Origin: a virus | Virus record (IMG/VR): IMGVR_UViG_3300027917_000094 | Coordinates: 1-37,837 of that record | Direction: 5' to 3' (one strand) | DNA length: 37,837 nt | Shown here: in pieces, positions 21,656-29,349 of the stretch | How positions within the stretch are numbered: position 1 is the first letter of the stretch | Layout of the letters: every line of letters starts with the position of its first letter | Translations under genes and position numbers: made by a program | The notes under the pieces: generated by a model | What the model was told of the DNA's origin: nothing | Database searches by the model: none | Seen by the model: only the letters and a program-made list of their open reading frames with translations

Positions 21656-22141
21656 CTACTCGCTGTCAGCCTGCACGGCTTCGCCAGCGAAGAACAGCAC
21701 CCCAGCCATCAGCTGGTTGGTGTCGGTCCCACTGGCCGACAGGTCCTGGTGCACGCTGATGCGGAAGTACCGCCTGATGCCGCGCAGGTCAATGGAGCGC
21801 TTGTACGCTCCGATTTCCGTGCTGCCCCCAGTGTCGCCAGTGGCGACCACCACGCCAGCGGACTCCGCTCCGTCGTAGGAGTAGGCGGCTGCCGTGGCCA
21901 GCCCGCTGTCGGTGTCGTCCTCCACCTTGGACTTCAGGGTCAGGGTCTCGTCCTCGTCCAGGACGGCCTCGTAGGTGGCCACCAGCACCGCGCTGGTGGG
22001 TCGGAACGGCAATGCCTCCAGGTCGAAGATCACGCCGTCGATGTAGGCGTTGTCGCCAGTGCCAGCCGCGGTGGCCGCGGTGTGCTGGCAGGCGCAGGCT
22101 GCGTACACGTAGGAGCCGATGTCGCTGAAGTTCACTTCCAT
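21656..22141 (-). CDS. Probable head-associated/decoration protein (161 aa)
   Basis: It follows the major capsid gene with a GGAGGTG site. The product is acidic and beta-rich: FSDIGSYVYAACACQHTAAT, VIFDLEALPFRP, SAVLVATYEAVLDEDETLTL, then SIDLRGIRRYFRISVHQDLS. No helix-rich region is present. Genes directly downstream of HK97-fold capsid proteins often encode decoration or stabilising proteins. This placement suggests such a role, but the sequence has no definite family signature I recognise. Confidence 0.6.
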   Translation of the reverse strand: MEVNFSDIGSYVYAACACQHTAATAAGTGDNAYIDGVIFDLEALPFRPTSAVLVATYEAVLDEDETLTLKSKVEDDTDSGLATAAAYSYDGAESAGVVVATGDTGGSTEIGAYKRSIDLRGIRRYFRISVHQDLSASGTDTNQLMAGVLFFAGEAVQADSE

Positions 22142-22151
22142 GTCACACCTC

Positions 22152-23330
22152 CTACCAGGTCCACGCCACGGCTTCGATCACGCAGACCGACGCCTCGTGG
22201 CGCACACCAAGGTCGTGGTGGGCAAGGAGCTTCAGCACCGTCTGGTCCAGGCTGAACGCTGACTGCAGGTTGCTGCCGTCGTGGTACGCAGCCACGTCGC
22301 TGGCACTCACCTCCAGCGTGTTGGCCTCACCGATCAGCACGTCCGCAAAGTCGGCCAGGTACACCTCACTCTGCGTGCCCGTGCCCACGTTGTCAGGCAC
22401 AGTGGTGGTGCTGGCGTAGGGGAAGCTGAACAGTCGCCCAGTCGCCATCTCCGCGGCGAACACCAGGTTGCCGTTGCCGTCGCGGAGGGTGCGCAGGTAG
22501 AACTCGGTGCGTGGCGACATGATCCACGCGGGCCGCAGCATGCGCACGTTCGCGTTCCGCAGGTAGAGGATGGCGGTTGCCAGGTCCTCGGTCACGGTGG
22601 CGAGCGTGGGGCTGCCCTGCGCGTCGAACTTGTTCGTTGCCCAGTGGTACAGCCCCTTCGGGGCGAACGCGCTGCCGTTGGAGCGCAGGAACGCTGCGTC
22701 CTCTGTCAGCGCCAGGCTGGCCACGCAGTCGTCACGCACGATGCCGTCTGCGTTGGCCACGTTGAACCTGAGCAGGTCGTTGGACATGGGCACCAGCACA
22801 GCCAGCTTCTTCCAGCTGAGGCTGATCTGCCCGAACGTCTGCTCGCTGACGCCCAGGTTCTGGTTCTCACCGATGTAGCTGCCAGTGGCACCACCAGTCA
22901 GCTTCGGCATCGTCATGCTGCCCGTGGCCATGGGGATGATGGTGGGTGACAGGCTGCGGATCACAGCGCGCTCCCGCAGGAGTTCGATCACGTCCGCGCT
23001 GTACTCGCTGGGCACCAGCACACCACCTGCCTCGGCGTCGCTCGCGGACAGCGCCTTGGCCATGGTCTCGTCGCCCCAGTGCTTGCGGGCGAAGGCAGCA
23101 GCACCCTCAGGGGTGCGGCCACCTGCGATGGCGCGCAGGAAACGGCCAGCGCGCAGCCCGCGGGTTTCCTTGGTCAGCGGCACGGGCTGGTGCGTCTGGT
23201 CGGCCAGGCGGTTGATGGCCTGGGCCAACCCGTCGCGCTCCCGCGCCTGGTTGTCCTGTGCCAGCAGGTCGCCCACCAGTTCCTTGACCAGTGCGGTGAC
23301 CTGACTGGCGGTTTCGGCTGTCAGGTTCAT
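22152..23330 (-). CDS. Major capsid protein (HK97 fold)
   Basis: The 392-aa protein has TAGGAGG upstream. It starts with a helical prodomain (residues 1-110, with SQVTALVKELVGDLLAQDNQ). The mature region follows: AGGVLVPSEYSADVIELLRE, then AVIRSLSPTIIPMATGSMTM, PKLTGGATGSYIGENQ, the E-loop-like segment and the P-domain KKLAVLVPMSNDLLR. NGSAFAPKGLYHW and a DFADVLIGEANTLEVSASD stretch come later. The GG-L-VP and G-Y-GE patterns match HK97. The prodomain is probably removed by the neighbouring protease, and no separate scaffold gene is seen. Confidence 0.92.
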   Translation of the reverse strand: MNLTAETASQVTALVKELVGDLLAQDNQARERDGLAQAINRLADQTHQPVPLTKETRGLRAGRFLRAIAGGRTPEGAAAFARKHWGDETMAKALSASDAEAGGVLVPSEYSADVIELLRERAVIRSLSPTIIPMATGSMTMPKLTGGATGSYIGENQNLGVSEQTFGQISLSWKKLAVLVPMSNDLLRFNVANADGIVRDDCVASLALTEDAAFLRSNGSAFAPKGLYHWATNKFDAQGSPTLATVTEDLATAILYLRNANVRMLRPAWIMSPRTEFYLRTLRDGNGNLVFAAEMATGRLFSFPYASTTTVPDNVGTGTQSEVYLADFADVLIGEANTLEVSASDVAAYHDGSNLQSAFSLDQTVLKLLAHHDLGVRHEASVCVIEAVAWTW

Positions 23331-23340
23331 GGTAGTCCTC

Positions 23341-24771
23341 CTAGTCGGGTAGCTGCCCAGTGCGGGCTGTCATGGCCTCGGCCACGGCATCCTTCACCAG
23401 GGCAGCCACAGCGTCCGCGTCCACCTCCTCGGGTGGGTCGGGCGCGTTGTTGATCTTGGTCGATGCCTCCGCGAAGGTGCCCAGCGCCTTGGCATGCTCC
23501 TCCAGGGCGGCTGTGGTACCCGCGAGGGCAGCGATCAACTCGTCCACCTTCGCTTCGTCCATGATGTCCTCCAGGTCTGTGCCGTGCTGCTCTGCGTGGT
23601 GCCTGGCCACCCCCGTGCTGGTACCACCCGCGCCCACGATGGGGTAGTCGGTCGTGGTCCAGGTTAGGGTGTGGGTCTGCACCTGCGTGTCGTCGCCGTT
23701 GGCCAGGCTGGCAGTGTTGGTCACTACTGTGGGTGACCCAACGACATACCCCGCCTGCTTCCATACGGTCTCCAACACGTTGCGCGGCAGCACCGCGTTC
23801 AGTTGCCCCACAACGGGGTCACCGTCCAACACCCGCGCAGCCCAATGCCGCAGGGGTGCTATGTCGATTCCCATGGCACCTGCCTGCACCAGCGCCTCCG
23901 GGTTGGCAGGCACTGGCACCCAGCTGTGCTCCAGTAGCTCGTTCTTCAGGAAGTCGTACCCGTGGTGGTCCTCGTTGACGGTCCACTCCAGGGGTCGGAA
24001 GCCCACCGACTTGGCGCGCAGGAACCCACCCTGCACCAGGCGGTACACCATGTACCCGAACGGGTTGGCGTCCTGGGGCGTGAAGCGGTCCACGGACACC
24101 AGGGCGTTGTTGCCGTCCAGGTACATGTCCACGCTGCGGGCCACGGGTGGCGACCAGTAGTCGTGCGCCCACAGGACCACTGGGTTGCGCTGGTAGTGGC
24201 TCAGGTCCCAGCCGTCCTGGTAGATCACATCGTTCTCGCGGTCCACGGCCTCGGTGCTGATGACCGTGCCGTAGTCGTACATGCCAGTGCCAGGGTCCAG
24301 CCCGCCCTGCTTCACCTGGCACGTGACCAGCTTCACCATGGGTGGTGCCGTGTCGGCGTCGCCCATGCGGTTCACCTGGTCTACCCAGCTGGCGCGCTCC
24401 AATAGCTTGGTCGGTGGTCTGTCCATGGCTGCCCCCTCGCGTTCTGGTAGTGCGGCCAGCAGCTGCCCAGCCGCCTCGTAGATGTCGTCATGCCCCTGCT
24501 GGCTGGCGCGGCTGCGTATGGCTGCCAGCGCCCGCCTGTACACCTGGCCTTCCTTGCCGAACGGGTACGCCCACGCACCCTTCGTCTCCGGGTCCTCCTC
24601 GGTGCGCCTGCCCAGGAACCACCTGCTGTAGTTGCCCCAGTTCGGTGGGTCGCCCAGCAGCGCGTCACCGTCAGCACCACTGAACGACCACGGGCTGTCA
24701 CTGTTGACCTGCCCCCGTGCTATGAGCCGTGAGGCGTGTGCCCGACCCCTGCTGTTCAACCGCATCGGCAT
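23341..24771 (-). CDS. Prohead protease (HK97-type) with extra N- and C-terminal regions
   Basis: ATG at 24769-24771 follows GAGGGGG; upstream residues in the frame lie inside the portal gene and are rejected. The 476-aa product is twice the usual length. The protease core occupies about residues 145-300: VISTEAVDRENDVIYQDGW, catalytic H203 in LWAHDYWSPP, S255 in RAKSVGFRPLEW and ELLEHSWVPVPANPEAL. Before it lies a 110-residue region (MRLNSRGRAHASRLIARGQ to QQGHDDIYEAAGQLLAA) possibly binding DNA or capsid. After it is an acidic helical tail (AKVDELIAALAGTTAALEEH) that may act as scaffold. Confidence 0.85.
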   Translation of the reverse strand: MPMRLNSRGRAHASRLIARGQVNSDSPWSFSGADGDALLGDPPNWGNYSRWFLGRRTEEDPETKGAWAYPFGKEGQVYRRALAAIRSRASQQGHDDIYEAAGQLLAALPEREGAAMDRPPTKLLERASWVDQVNRMGDADTAPPMVKLVTCQVKQGGLDPGTGMYDYGTVISTEAVDRENDVIYQDGWDLSHYQRNPVVLWAHDYWSPPVARSVDMYLDGNNALVSVDRFTPQDANPFGYMVYRLVQGGFLRAKSVGFRPLEWTVNEDHHGYDFLKNELLEHSWVPVPANPEALVQAGAMGIDIAPLRHWAARVLDGDPVVGQLNAVLPRNVLETVWKQAGYVVGSPTVVTNTASLANGDDTQVQTHTLTWTTTDYPIVGAGGTSTGVARHHAEQHGTDLEDIMDEAKVDELIAALAGTTAALEEHAKALGTFAEASTKINNAPDPPEEVDADAVAALVKDAVAEAMTARTGQLPD

Positions 24772-24781
24772 GGCTGCCCCC

Positions 24782-27226
24782 TCACTTGATGAACACCAAC
24801 CGCTCGGCACAGCGGCACCGCACGTGTATGTCCTGTGGGGTGTAGACCGCACCCTTGTCCGTCTCCCACGGCTCGCCAATGTTGGTCAGCGCACGCTCGC
24901 CCACCATGGCACCGCACAGCCTGCACAGGTGTTCATCGTTGGTCAGGATCCACTTCCGCTTCACGTTTTCCTTGGGCAGCAGCCCACCCTGCTGCGCGGC
25001 CTCCCATAGCATTTCCTGCCCGCGGTTGCCAGCGTACTTCAGTTCGTTGGTGGCGATGATCTCGGCGCGCTCCTTGATCTTCTTTTTCACCCACCGCTCC
25101 AGCTTCGCGTTGGCGTCCTCCACGGACATGCCCTCTGCCAACCACTGCTCGTACAGGCGCTTCCGCTGCTCCACCTGCGCGGTGGTCAGCCCCAGGCTGT
25201 CGCGCATCTGCCGTGCGATCTCCTGGGGCGTGTACCCCTGGTCGTACCCAGCCACCAGCAGCCTGCGCAGTGCCTCTATGGTCTCGTCGGTCACGTTGGT
25301 CACCATGCCCGCGCCGAACTGCTCTAGCTCCTGCAGGGCGGCAGGGTTCAGCAGTTCAAACGACAGCGGCTCGCCCAGCACCTCTGCCAGTTCCGCAGCT
25401 GCTGCGTCGCCCACCGTCAGCAACGCTGCCCGCATGGTCTGCCTGGCGTCCTCGAACGCTTCCGTGGCTGGTAGGCGGTCCACCACGGCCACCGCTGCCG
25501 CCAGGTCGCCACGCTCCAGGGCAGCCACCACAGCCTGCACGTCCAACTCGCCAGCCAGGGCGTGGAACGCCTCCATCAGGTCGTCCACCAGCTGTGGCCC
25601 GAACTGCTCGGCCAGTGCCTGCACCGCTGGCCCGCCCACCTGGCGCTGCACCACGGCCAACGCCACCGCGTCAGCCCAGGCGGTTGCCACTGGGTCGGGC
25701 TGGGCTGGCACCAGGGCAGCATGGGCACCACAGGTGCAGCCAGCCCCATGGTCAGATACCAGGGGCGCGGCATCGCCAGAAATGCCTTGCGACGTCGCGC
25801 TGTGTCGCGTTTCAGCACCCTCCTCCATGTGCTGGTATGGAGGGAGGTTCGGCGCTGACACAGGGGCTGCTATGGATGCTCCAGTCGGCGGCTGGGTTGG
25901 CACAGGGGTGCCCACCTGGCCAGTGGGTACCAGCTGTTCGTTGAGCTTCAGCAGGTGCACCTGGCCGCGGTCGTCTGGCAGTGGGTCCAGCCCAGCCATG
26001 CAACGCCACTCGTCCATGGCCAGCGCCCAGGGTGCTGCCTTGGCCACCTCCAGCTGGTAGTCCGCGTTCTCCTCTACGGGCGATTCGTACCCCAGCACCA
26101 GCCGCTCGTCGTACATGGGCACCAGGTGGGTCTGCAGGTACGCCCTGAAGAACTCCAGCCGCGGCTCCACCACGTGCTTCGCGAACAGGTAGTCCGCGGC
26201 GTCAATGGTGGCGCGGTTGCTGCTCTCGATAATGCCCAACACCTCGGGAGGCATGCCCACGGTGTGCACGATCACGTCGCGCTCCCACCTGCGCAGTTCG
26301 GTCAGCTGCATGTCGCTGAACTTCTGCGATAGCTCCTTCACCTGCACGGCAGCACCAAGGAACAGAGGCTTATGGCGGTTCAGGAAACCACCCACCCGCT
26401 GCATCCACTTGGCCTCCAGGCGGTCGGTGTCTGCCTTGCCCAGCCCCTCGCCGTACACCAGCAGGTCCGGTCGGGCGCTGTTGTAGAACCAGCTGCGCAC
26501 GTGCTTGCTGGCGAACTCGTCGGTGTCGATCTCGTCGCCCAGTGCGCGCAGCAACCCTGTGCCCCTCTTGTACGGGTTGACCGGGTTGGGGTCCACGAAC
26601 CACACCACCAGTTCCATGGGCACGTCGATGCCCGTGCTGCTGCCAGCAGGCTCCAGCCTGAAGCTCTTGCGGTCCGACGTTGGCACTGCCTTGACCCAGG
26701 TGGGCGGCACCAGCCAGAAGTCCATGGGCACCAGCCGCCCCTGCACCACGTCGGCCTCCAGCAGCCAGAACGCCTCACCAGTCAGTTCCAGGTACAGCTG
26801 CGTCAGGGTGCGCCCCACGTTGCCAGGGAACGCCATGGCTGCGTTGTTCAGCAGCCCCAGCAACGGGTGGTCCACCACCTGCACAAGCTCCACGCCCTCG
26901 GGCAGGTCCACCAGCTTCCTGCGGTACGCACCGCGTTCCACGCCACGCGCCTGCAGTGCCGCCGACCGCAGGTACCTGCGCGTCACCTCGCTGCGGGTGG
27001 CGTATAGCTGCCACTGCACGCTGCCCACTGCCTGCGCCACCTTGCTGCTCACCGCACGCACCCACGGGCTGCGGCTGTAGGCGTCCAGCATGCCCTGCAC
27101 CCCACGCTCTGGTGCCAGGCGCACGTCGCTGGGCAAGAGTGCCGCCATGATCTGCTCTGCCTCGGGGGCACCTGCCATGGTCTGCTTCAACCCCAGGGCG
27201 CTGGCCAGCCGTGTCATCATGCCCAT
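24782..27226 (-). CDS. Portal protein fused to a MuF-type head morphogenesis domain (814 aa)
   Basis: ATG at 27224-27226 follows GAGGTG; a GTG three codons earlier is possible. Residues about 1-440 are an HK97-type portal: SPWVRAVSSKVAQAVGSVQW, DHPLLGLLNNAA, LYLELTGEAFWLLEAD, YKRGTGLLRALGDEID and the channel-lining RWERDVIVHTVGMPPEVLG. A Pro/Thr-rich linker (about 440-510) contains dispersed repeat copy C. The C-terminal region (about 560-814) is a helical MuF domain ending WILTNDEHLCRLCGA (C768, C771) and HVRCRCAERL (C804, C806). Separate genes are the common arrangement. Confidence 0.9.
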   Translation of the reverse strand: MGMMTRLASALGLKQTMAGAPEAEQIMAALLPSDVRLAPERGVQGMLDAYSRSPWVRAVSSKVAQAVGSVQWQLYATRSEVTRRYLRSAALQARGVERGAYRRKLVDLPEGVELVQVVDHPLLGLLNNAAMAFPGNVGRTLTQLYLELTGEAFWLLEADVVQGRLVPMDFWLVPPTWVKAVPTSDRKSFRLEPAGSSTGIDVPMELVVWFVDPNPVNPYKRGTGLLRALGDEIDTDEFASKHVRSWFYNSARPDLLVYGEGLGKADTDRLEAKWMQRVGGFLNRHKPLFLGAAVQVKELSQKFSDMQLTELRRWERDVIVHTVGMPPEVLGIIESSNRATIDAADYLFAKHVVEPRLEFFRAYLQTHLVPMYDERLVLGYESPVEENADYQLEVAKAAPWALAMDEWRCMAGLDPLPDDRGQVHLLKLNEQLVPTGQVGTPVPTQPPTGASIAAPVSAPNLPPYQHMEEGAETRHSATSQGISGDAAPLVSDHGAGCTCGAHAALVPAQPDPVATAWADAVALAVVQRQVGGPAVQALAEQFGPQLVDDLMEAFHALAGELDVQAVVAALERGDLAAAVAVVDRLPATEAFEDARQTMRAALLTVGDAAAAELAEVLGEPLSFELLNPAALQELEQFGAGMVTNVTDETIEALRRLLVAGYDQGYTPQEIARQMRDSLGLTTAQVEQRKRLYEQWLAEGMSVEDANAKLERWVKKKIKERAEIIATNELKYAGNRGQEMLWEAAQQGGLLPKENVKRKWILTNDEHLCRLCGAMVGERALTNIGEPWETDKGAVYTPQDIHVRCRCAERLVFIK
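25795..25872. repeat. Dispersed 78-bp repeat, copy C, inside the portal-MuF gene
   Basis: Left box TCGCGCTGTGTCGCG, TATGGAG at offset 41 and right box GACACAGGGGCTGCTA at offset 62 all match copy A exactly, as does the total length. At 78 bases (26 codons) it keeps the frame. It encodes part of the linker between portal and MuF domains, including AAPVSAPNLPPYQHMEEGAE. Confidence 0.65.
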
Positions 27227-27236
27227 GCCCGCCACC

Positions 27237-27788
27237 TCATTTCGTGATGTCCTGGCGGTACAGCAGCCGCCCCTTCGCTAGGGTGTACACAGTGCCAGCA
27301 GCGTCGGTCAGCTGCACGTCGTACCAGTAGGTGCCCACGTGGTCAGCCTCGTAGTCGGTGAACGCGAACTCGGCCTCGCCGTCGCCTGGCTGGGTCAGCG
27401 TGGCCACCACCTGGTACAGCAGCGCACCGTCGCCCACCTGGTAGCTGTCGCCCGACACCTGGTTGGTGATCGCACGGTCAAGCTCCACCTCGTCGTCGCT
27501 GGTTGCCACGGCCACGTGTGCGAACGCGCTGCGGGTCACGTTGTAGAACAGGTCGCCAACCACCACGTCAACGAAGCCACCAGTGTCCGCTGCCGTGTCC
27601 GTGTCGGTACCAGCCCCCAGGGTGCCGCTGTTGCGCAGCACGCTGAACAGGGCAGGCGGGTTCTCGTGGGTGGCCACCGTCAGCACCAGCGTGCAGTCCT
27701 CCAGGTCGTAGCTGTTGCCGTCAGCCTGCGACACCGTTGCACGGATGGGTGTGGTGTCACCGCGGTACCGAATGATGTCAGGCACCAT
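27237..27788 (-). CDS. Beta-rich structural protein before the portal gene (183 aa)
   Basis: ATG at 27786-27788 follows GGAGGTGG and overlaps the 78-aa gene by 11 bases. The N-terminal part (DIIRYRGDTTPIRATVSQ then YDLEDCTLVLTVATHENPP) and the end (HVGTYWYDVQLTDAAGTVYT, LAKGRLLYRQDIT) resemble the BppU-type N-terminal fold of phage baseplate proteins, 'RGDTxP ... GTYYYDVQ'. Inserted between is a segment, VGDLFYNVTRSAFAHVAVAT and AITNQVSGDSYQVGDG, shared with the 806-aa protein. It is probably a virion protein. The location next to the portal gene is atypical for a baseplate protein. Confidence 0.6.
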   Translation of the reverse strand: MVPDIIRYRGDTTPIRATVSQADGNSYDLEDCTLVLTVATHENPPALFSVLRNSGTLGAGTDTDTAADTGGFVDVVVGDLFYNVTRSAFAHVAVATSDDEVELDRAITNQVSGDSYQVGDGALLYQVVATLTQPGDGEAEFAFTDYEADHVGTYWYDVQLTDAAGTVYTLAKGRLLYRQDITK

Positions 27789-28014
27789 CCACCTCCAGTT
27801 CCAGGTCCGCAGCAGTGGCCACCACCAGCACCGTGTCGCTGGGCACCAGGGTCAAGGTGGGCGCACCACTGGCCATGGCCAACACCAGGCCAGCGTCCTG
27901 CATCACCAGCTGTAGCTGCTCCGTCTCCACTGTTAGCTCCAGCCCCTGGACCAGCACGGGGTACGGGGTGCCAGCACCACCTGTCTGCCCCAGCCAGTCA
28001 GGGTAGATGTCCAC
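27778..28014 (-). CDS. Small beta-strand protein of unknown function (78 aa)
   Basis: GTG at 28012-28014 directly follows the TAG of the preceding gene, suggesting coupled translation. The 78-aa product alternates strands and short turns: DIYPDWLGQTGGAGTPYPVL, then VQGLELTVETEQLQLVMQDA, GLVLAMASGAPTLTLVPSD, TVLVVATAADLELEVDGA. It looks like a small beta sandwich or part of a fibre. No family is recognised, and the lack of a strong ribosome binding site lowers confidence. Confidence 0.5.
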   Translation of the reverse strand: MDIYPDWLGQTGGAGTPYPVLVQGLELTVETEQLQLVMQDAGLVLAMASGAPTLTLVPSDTVLVVATAADLELEVDGA

Positions 28015-28281
28015 CTACGTGCGCCCGCCACGAATGTCAGGCACGCCCTTCTGCTCCAGCCCAGCTGCCCGCCACACGTCATTGAACAATGGTGTGACGA
28101 TGGTGCCGTACGGAGCGAACAGCACCTGGTGCAGTGTCTCCACCGCGCTCTGTAGCTCCGGGCACGGCTGGGGGTCCGGGGGCGGCTGGGGGTCGCCCTG
28201 CCCTGCGTTCTTGCGCGCCAGGTACCACATGGCGGCTGCCCCCACCACCAACCCACCGATGGCTGCCAGTGCGTAGTACAT
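28015..28281 (-). CDS. Small membrane-anchored protein (88 aa)
   Basis: ATG at 28279-28281 has GGAGGGC upstream. A hydrophobic N-terminus (YYALAAIGGLVVGAAAMWYL, residues 2-21) is a likely signal anchor. It is followed by a Pro-rich spacer (GQGDPQPPPDPQPCPELQ) and a helix ending WRAAGLEQKGVPDIRGGRT. A membrane protein in the terminase-portal interval is unexpected for an assembly module; it could help with envelope interaction or be an accessory gene. No family is recognised. Confidence 0.55.
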   Translation of the reverse strand: MYYALAAIGGLVVGAAAMWYLARKNAGQGDPQPPPDPQPCPELQSAVETLHQVLFAPYGTIVTPLFNDVWRAAGLEQKGVPDIRGGRT

Positions 28282-28291
28282 GCTGCCCTCC

Positions 28292-28885
28292 TCATGCTGG
28301 TGTGCGCTGTCGTTTGTCCGCGCTGATGTCGAACACGTACAGCGGCGTCACCAGGTCGTCGTCGTAGATCGTAACGGTCAGGTCGTCCAGGCTGATGACC
28401 GCACGGTTCAGTGCCGCCTGCCTGGCTGCCTTGGCGTCGTCAGCTGCGTCGGCCAGCTGCTGTTCCTGGGCTGGTGTCAGCGCACCACCCGTGCCGCTGA
28501 TCAGCGCAGCGGACACGTCGCTCTCGAAGGTCACGCTGGTGTAGTCCGTGAAGTAGATGGGCCACACTGCAGCCCCCAGGTCGTTCACCGCTGCCAGGTT
28601 GCCACCCGTGACCGTGCACTCTGCCCACGTTGGTCCTGGCCTGGCCTCGAACGCCAGCTTCGCGTTCACCAGCCGCAGGCTGATGCCTGTCAGCTTCGTG
28701 CCCAGGTCGAACTTGCCCTCGTTGTCCAGCACGTACGGGCGGCTCATGGCCACCACCCTGTTCCCTTCCAGCGCCCGTATGGTGTCCGACAGGTCCTGCA
28801 CCGTGATGGCAGTGCTGGGCGCAGCCACCGTGATGATGCGCGGGCTGGTTGTCCAGTCAATGGTCACGTCACTCCGTACCGTCAC
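28292..28885 (-). CDS. Probable virion structural protein (197 aa)
   Basis: GTG at 28883-28885 has GGAGG eight bases upstream. The product begins TVRSDVTIDWTTSPRIITVA, then a helix TVQDLSDTIRALEGNRV, then strands ISLRLVNAKLAFEARPGPTW and AAVWPIYFTDYTSVTFESD. A helical hinge TPAQEQQLADAADDAKAARQ follows. It ends with DDLTVTIYDDDLVTPLYVFD, a pattern common in phage fibre and collar proteins. I assign a virion role without a name. It lies in the block between terminase and portal. Confidence 0.55.
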   Translation of the reverse strand: MTVRSDVTIDWTTSPRIITVAAPSTAITVQDLSDTIRALEGNRVVAMSRPYVLDNEGKFDLGTKLTGISLRLVNAKLAFEARPGPTWAECTVTGGNLAAVNDLGAAVWPIYFTDYTSVTFESDVSAALISGTGGALTPAQEQQLADAADDAKAARQAALNRAVISLDDLTVTIYDDDLVTPLYVFDISADKRQRTPA

Positions 28886-29048
28886 CTGCCGCCTCCTGGC
28901 GCTGCTTCAGGTCGGCAATGATGCCCTCTGCCCAGGCAATGCTGCGCTGCTCCGCTTCAATGCCCTCCTGCAGGGTGGCGATGTTGGCCCGTGCCCTGTC
29001 CACCCACCGCTGCAGGTCCTCCACCGTGTACCCGTCGTCGTCAGGCAC
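28869..29048 (-). CDS. Small coiled-coil protein (59 aa)
   Basis: GTG at 29046-29048 overlaps the preceding stop by eight bases; a GTG eight codons later is an alternative. The product is almost entirely one helix: DDDGYTVEDLQRWVDRARAN then IATLQEGIEAEQRSIAWAEG and IIADLKQRQEAAGD. Heptads suggest a coiled coil. Coding is supported by GC third-position bias. No function is recognised. Confidence 0.45.
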   Translation of the reverse strand: MPDDDGYTVEDLQRWVDRARANIATLQEGIEAEQRSIAWAEGIIADLKQRQEAAGDGTE

Positions 29049-29349
29049 CTGCCTGCCCCTTCCTGGTGCCGCCCGTCTTGCGCCTGGTGGTCTTTGCCTT
29101 GCCGCGGCGCACGTCCTTGTCGGACAGGTTGGGGTTGGGCTGCAGGGTTGGCGCACTGTCACCAACCTGCTCCAGGCAGGCGTACGCCACCCTGTAGTCG
29201 CGCCCCTTGTCCACCAGCACCTGCTCGCCGTTGTGGTGCACGTGGACGTGCCCCTGGGCGTTGAAGTACAGCTGCACGTCGTGCCCAGCCTGCCTGAGCT
29301 TGACCGCCTTGGCCTCCACCATGTCGTACGTGGTGCGTCGTGGGCTCAT
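29041..29349 (-). CDS. Small basic protein of unknown function (102 aa)
   Basis: The ATG overlaps the 806-aa gene stop as ATGA. The product begins SPRRTTYDMVEAKAVKLRQA, has a beta segment DVQLYFNAQGHVHVHHNGEQ and ends in a strongly basic tail (KDVRRGKAKTTRRKTGGTRK). The HVHVHHNG turn could bind metal. A basic tail suggests nucleic-acid or virion association. No family is recognised; coupling to the large structural gene suggests it is made with that protein. Confidence 0.55.
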   Translation of the reverse strand: MSPRRTTYDMVEAKAVKLRQAGHDVQLYFNAQGHVHVHHNGEQVLVDKGRDYRVAYACLEQVGDSAPTLQPNPNLSDKDVRRGKAKTTRRKTGGTRKGQAGA

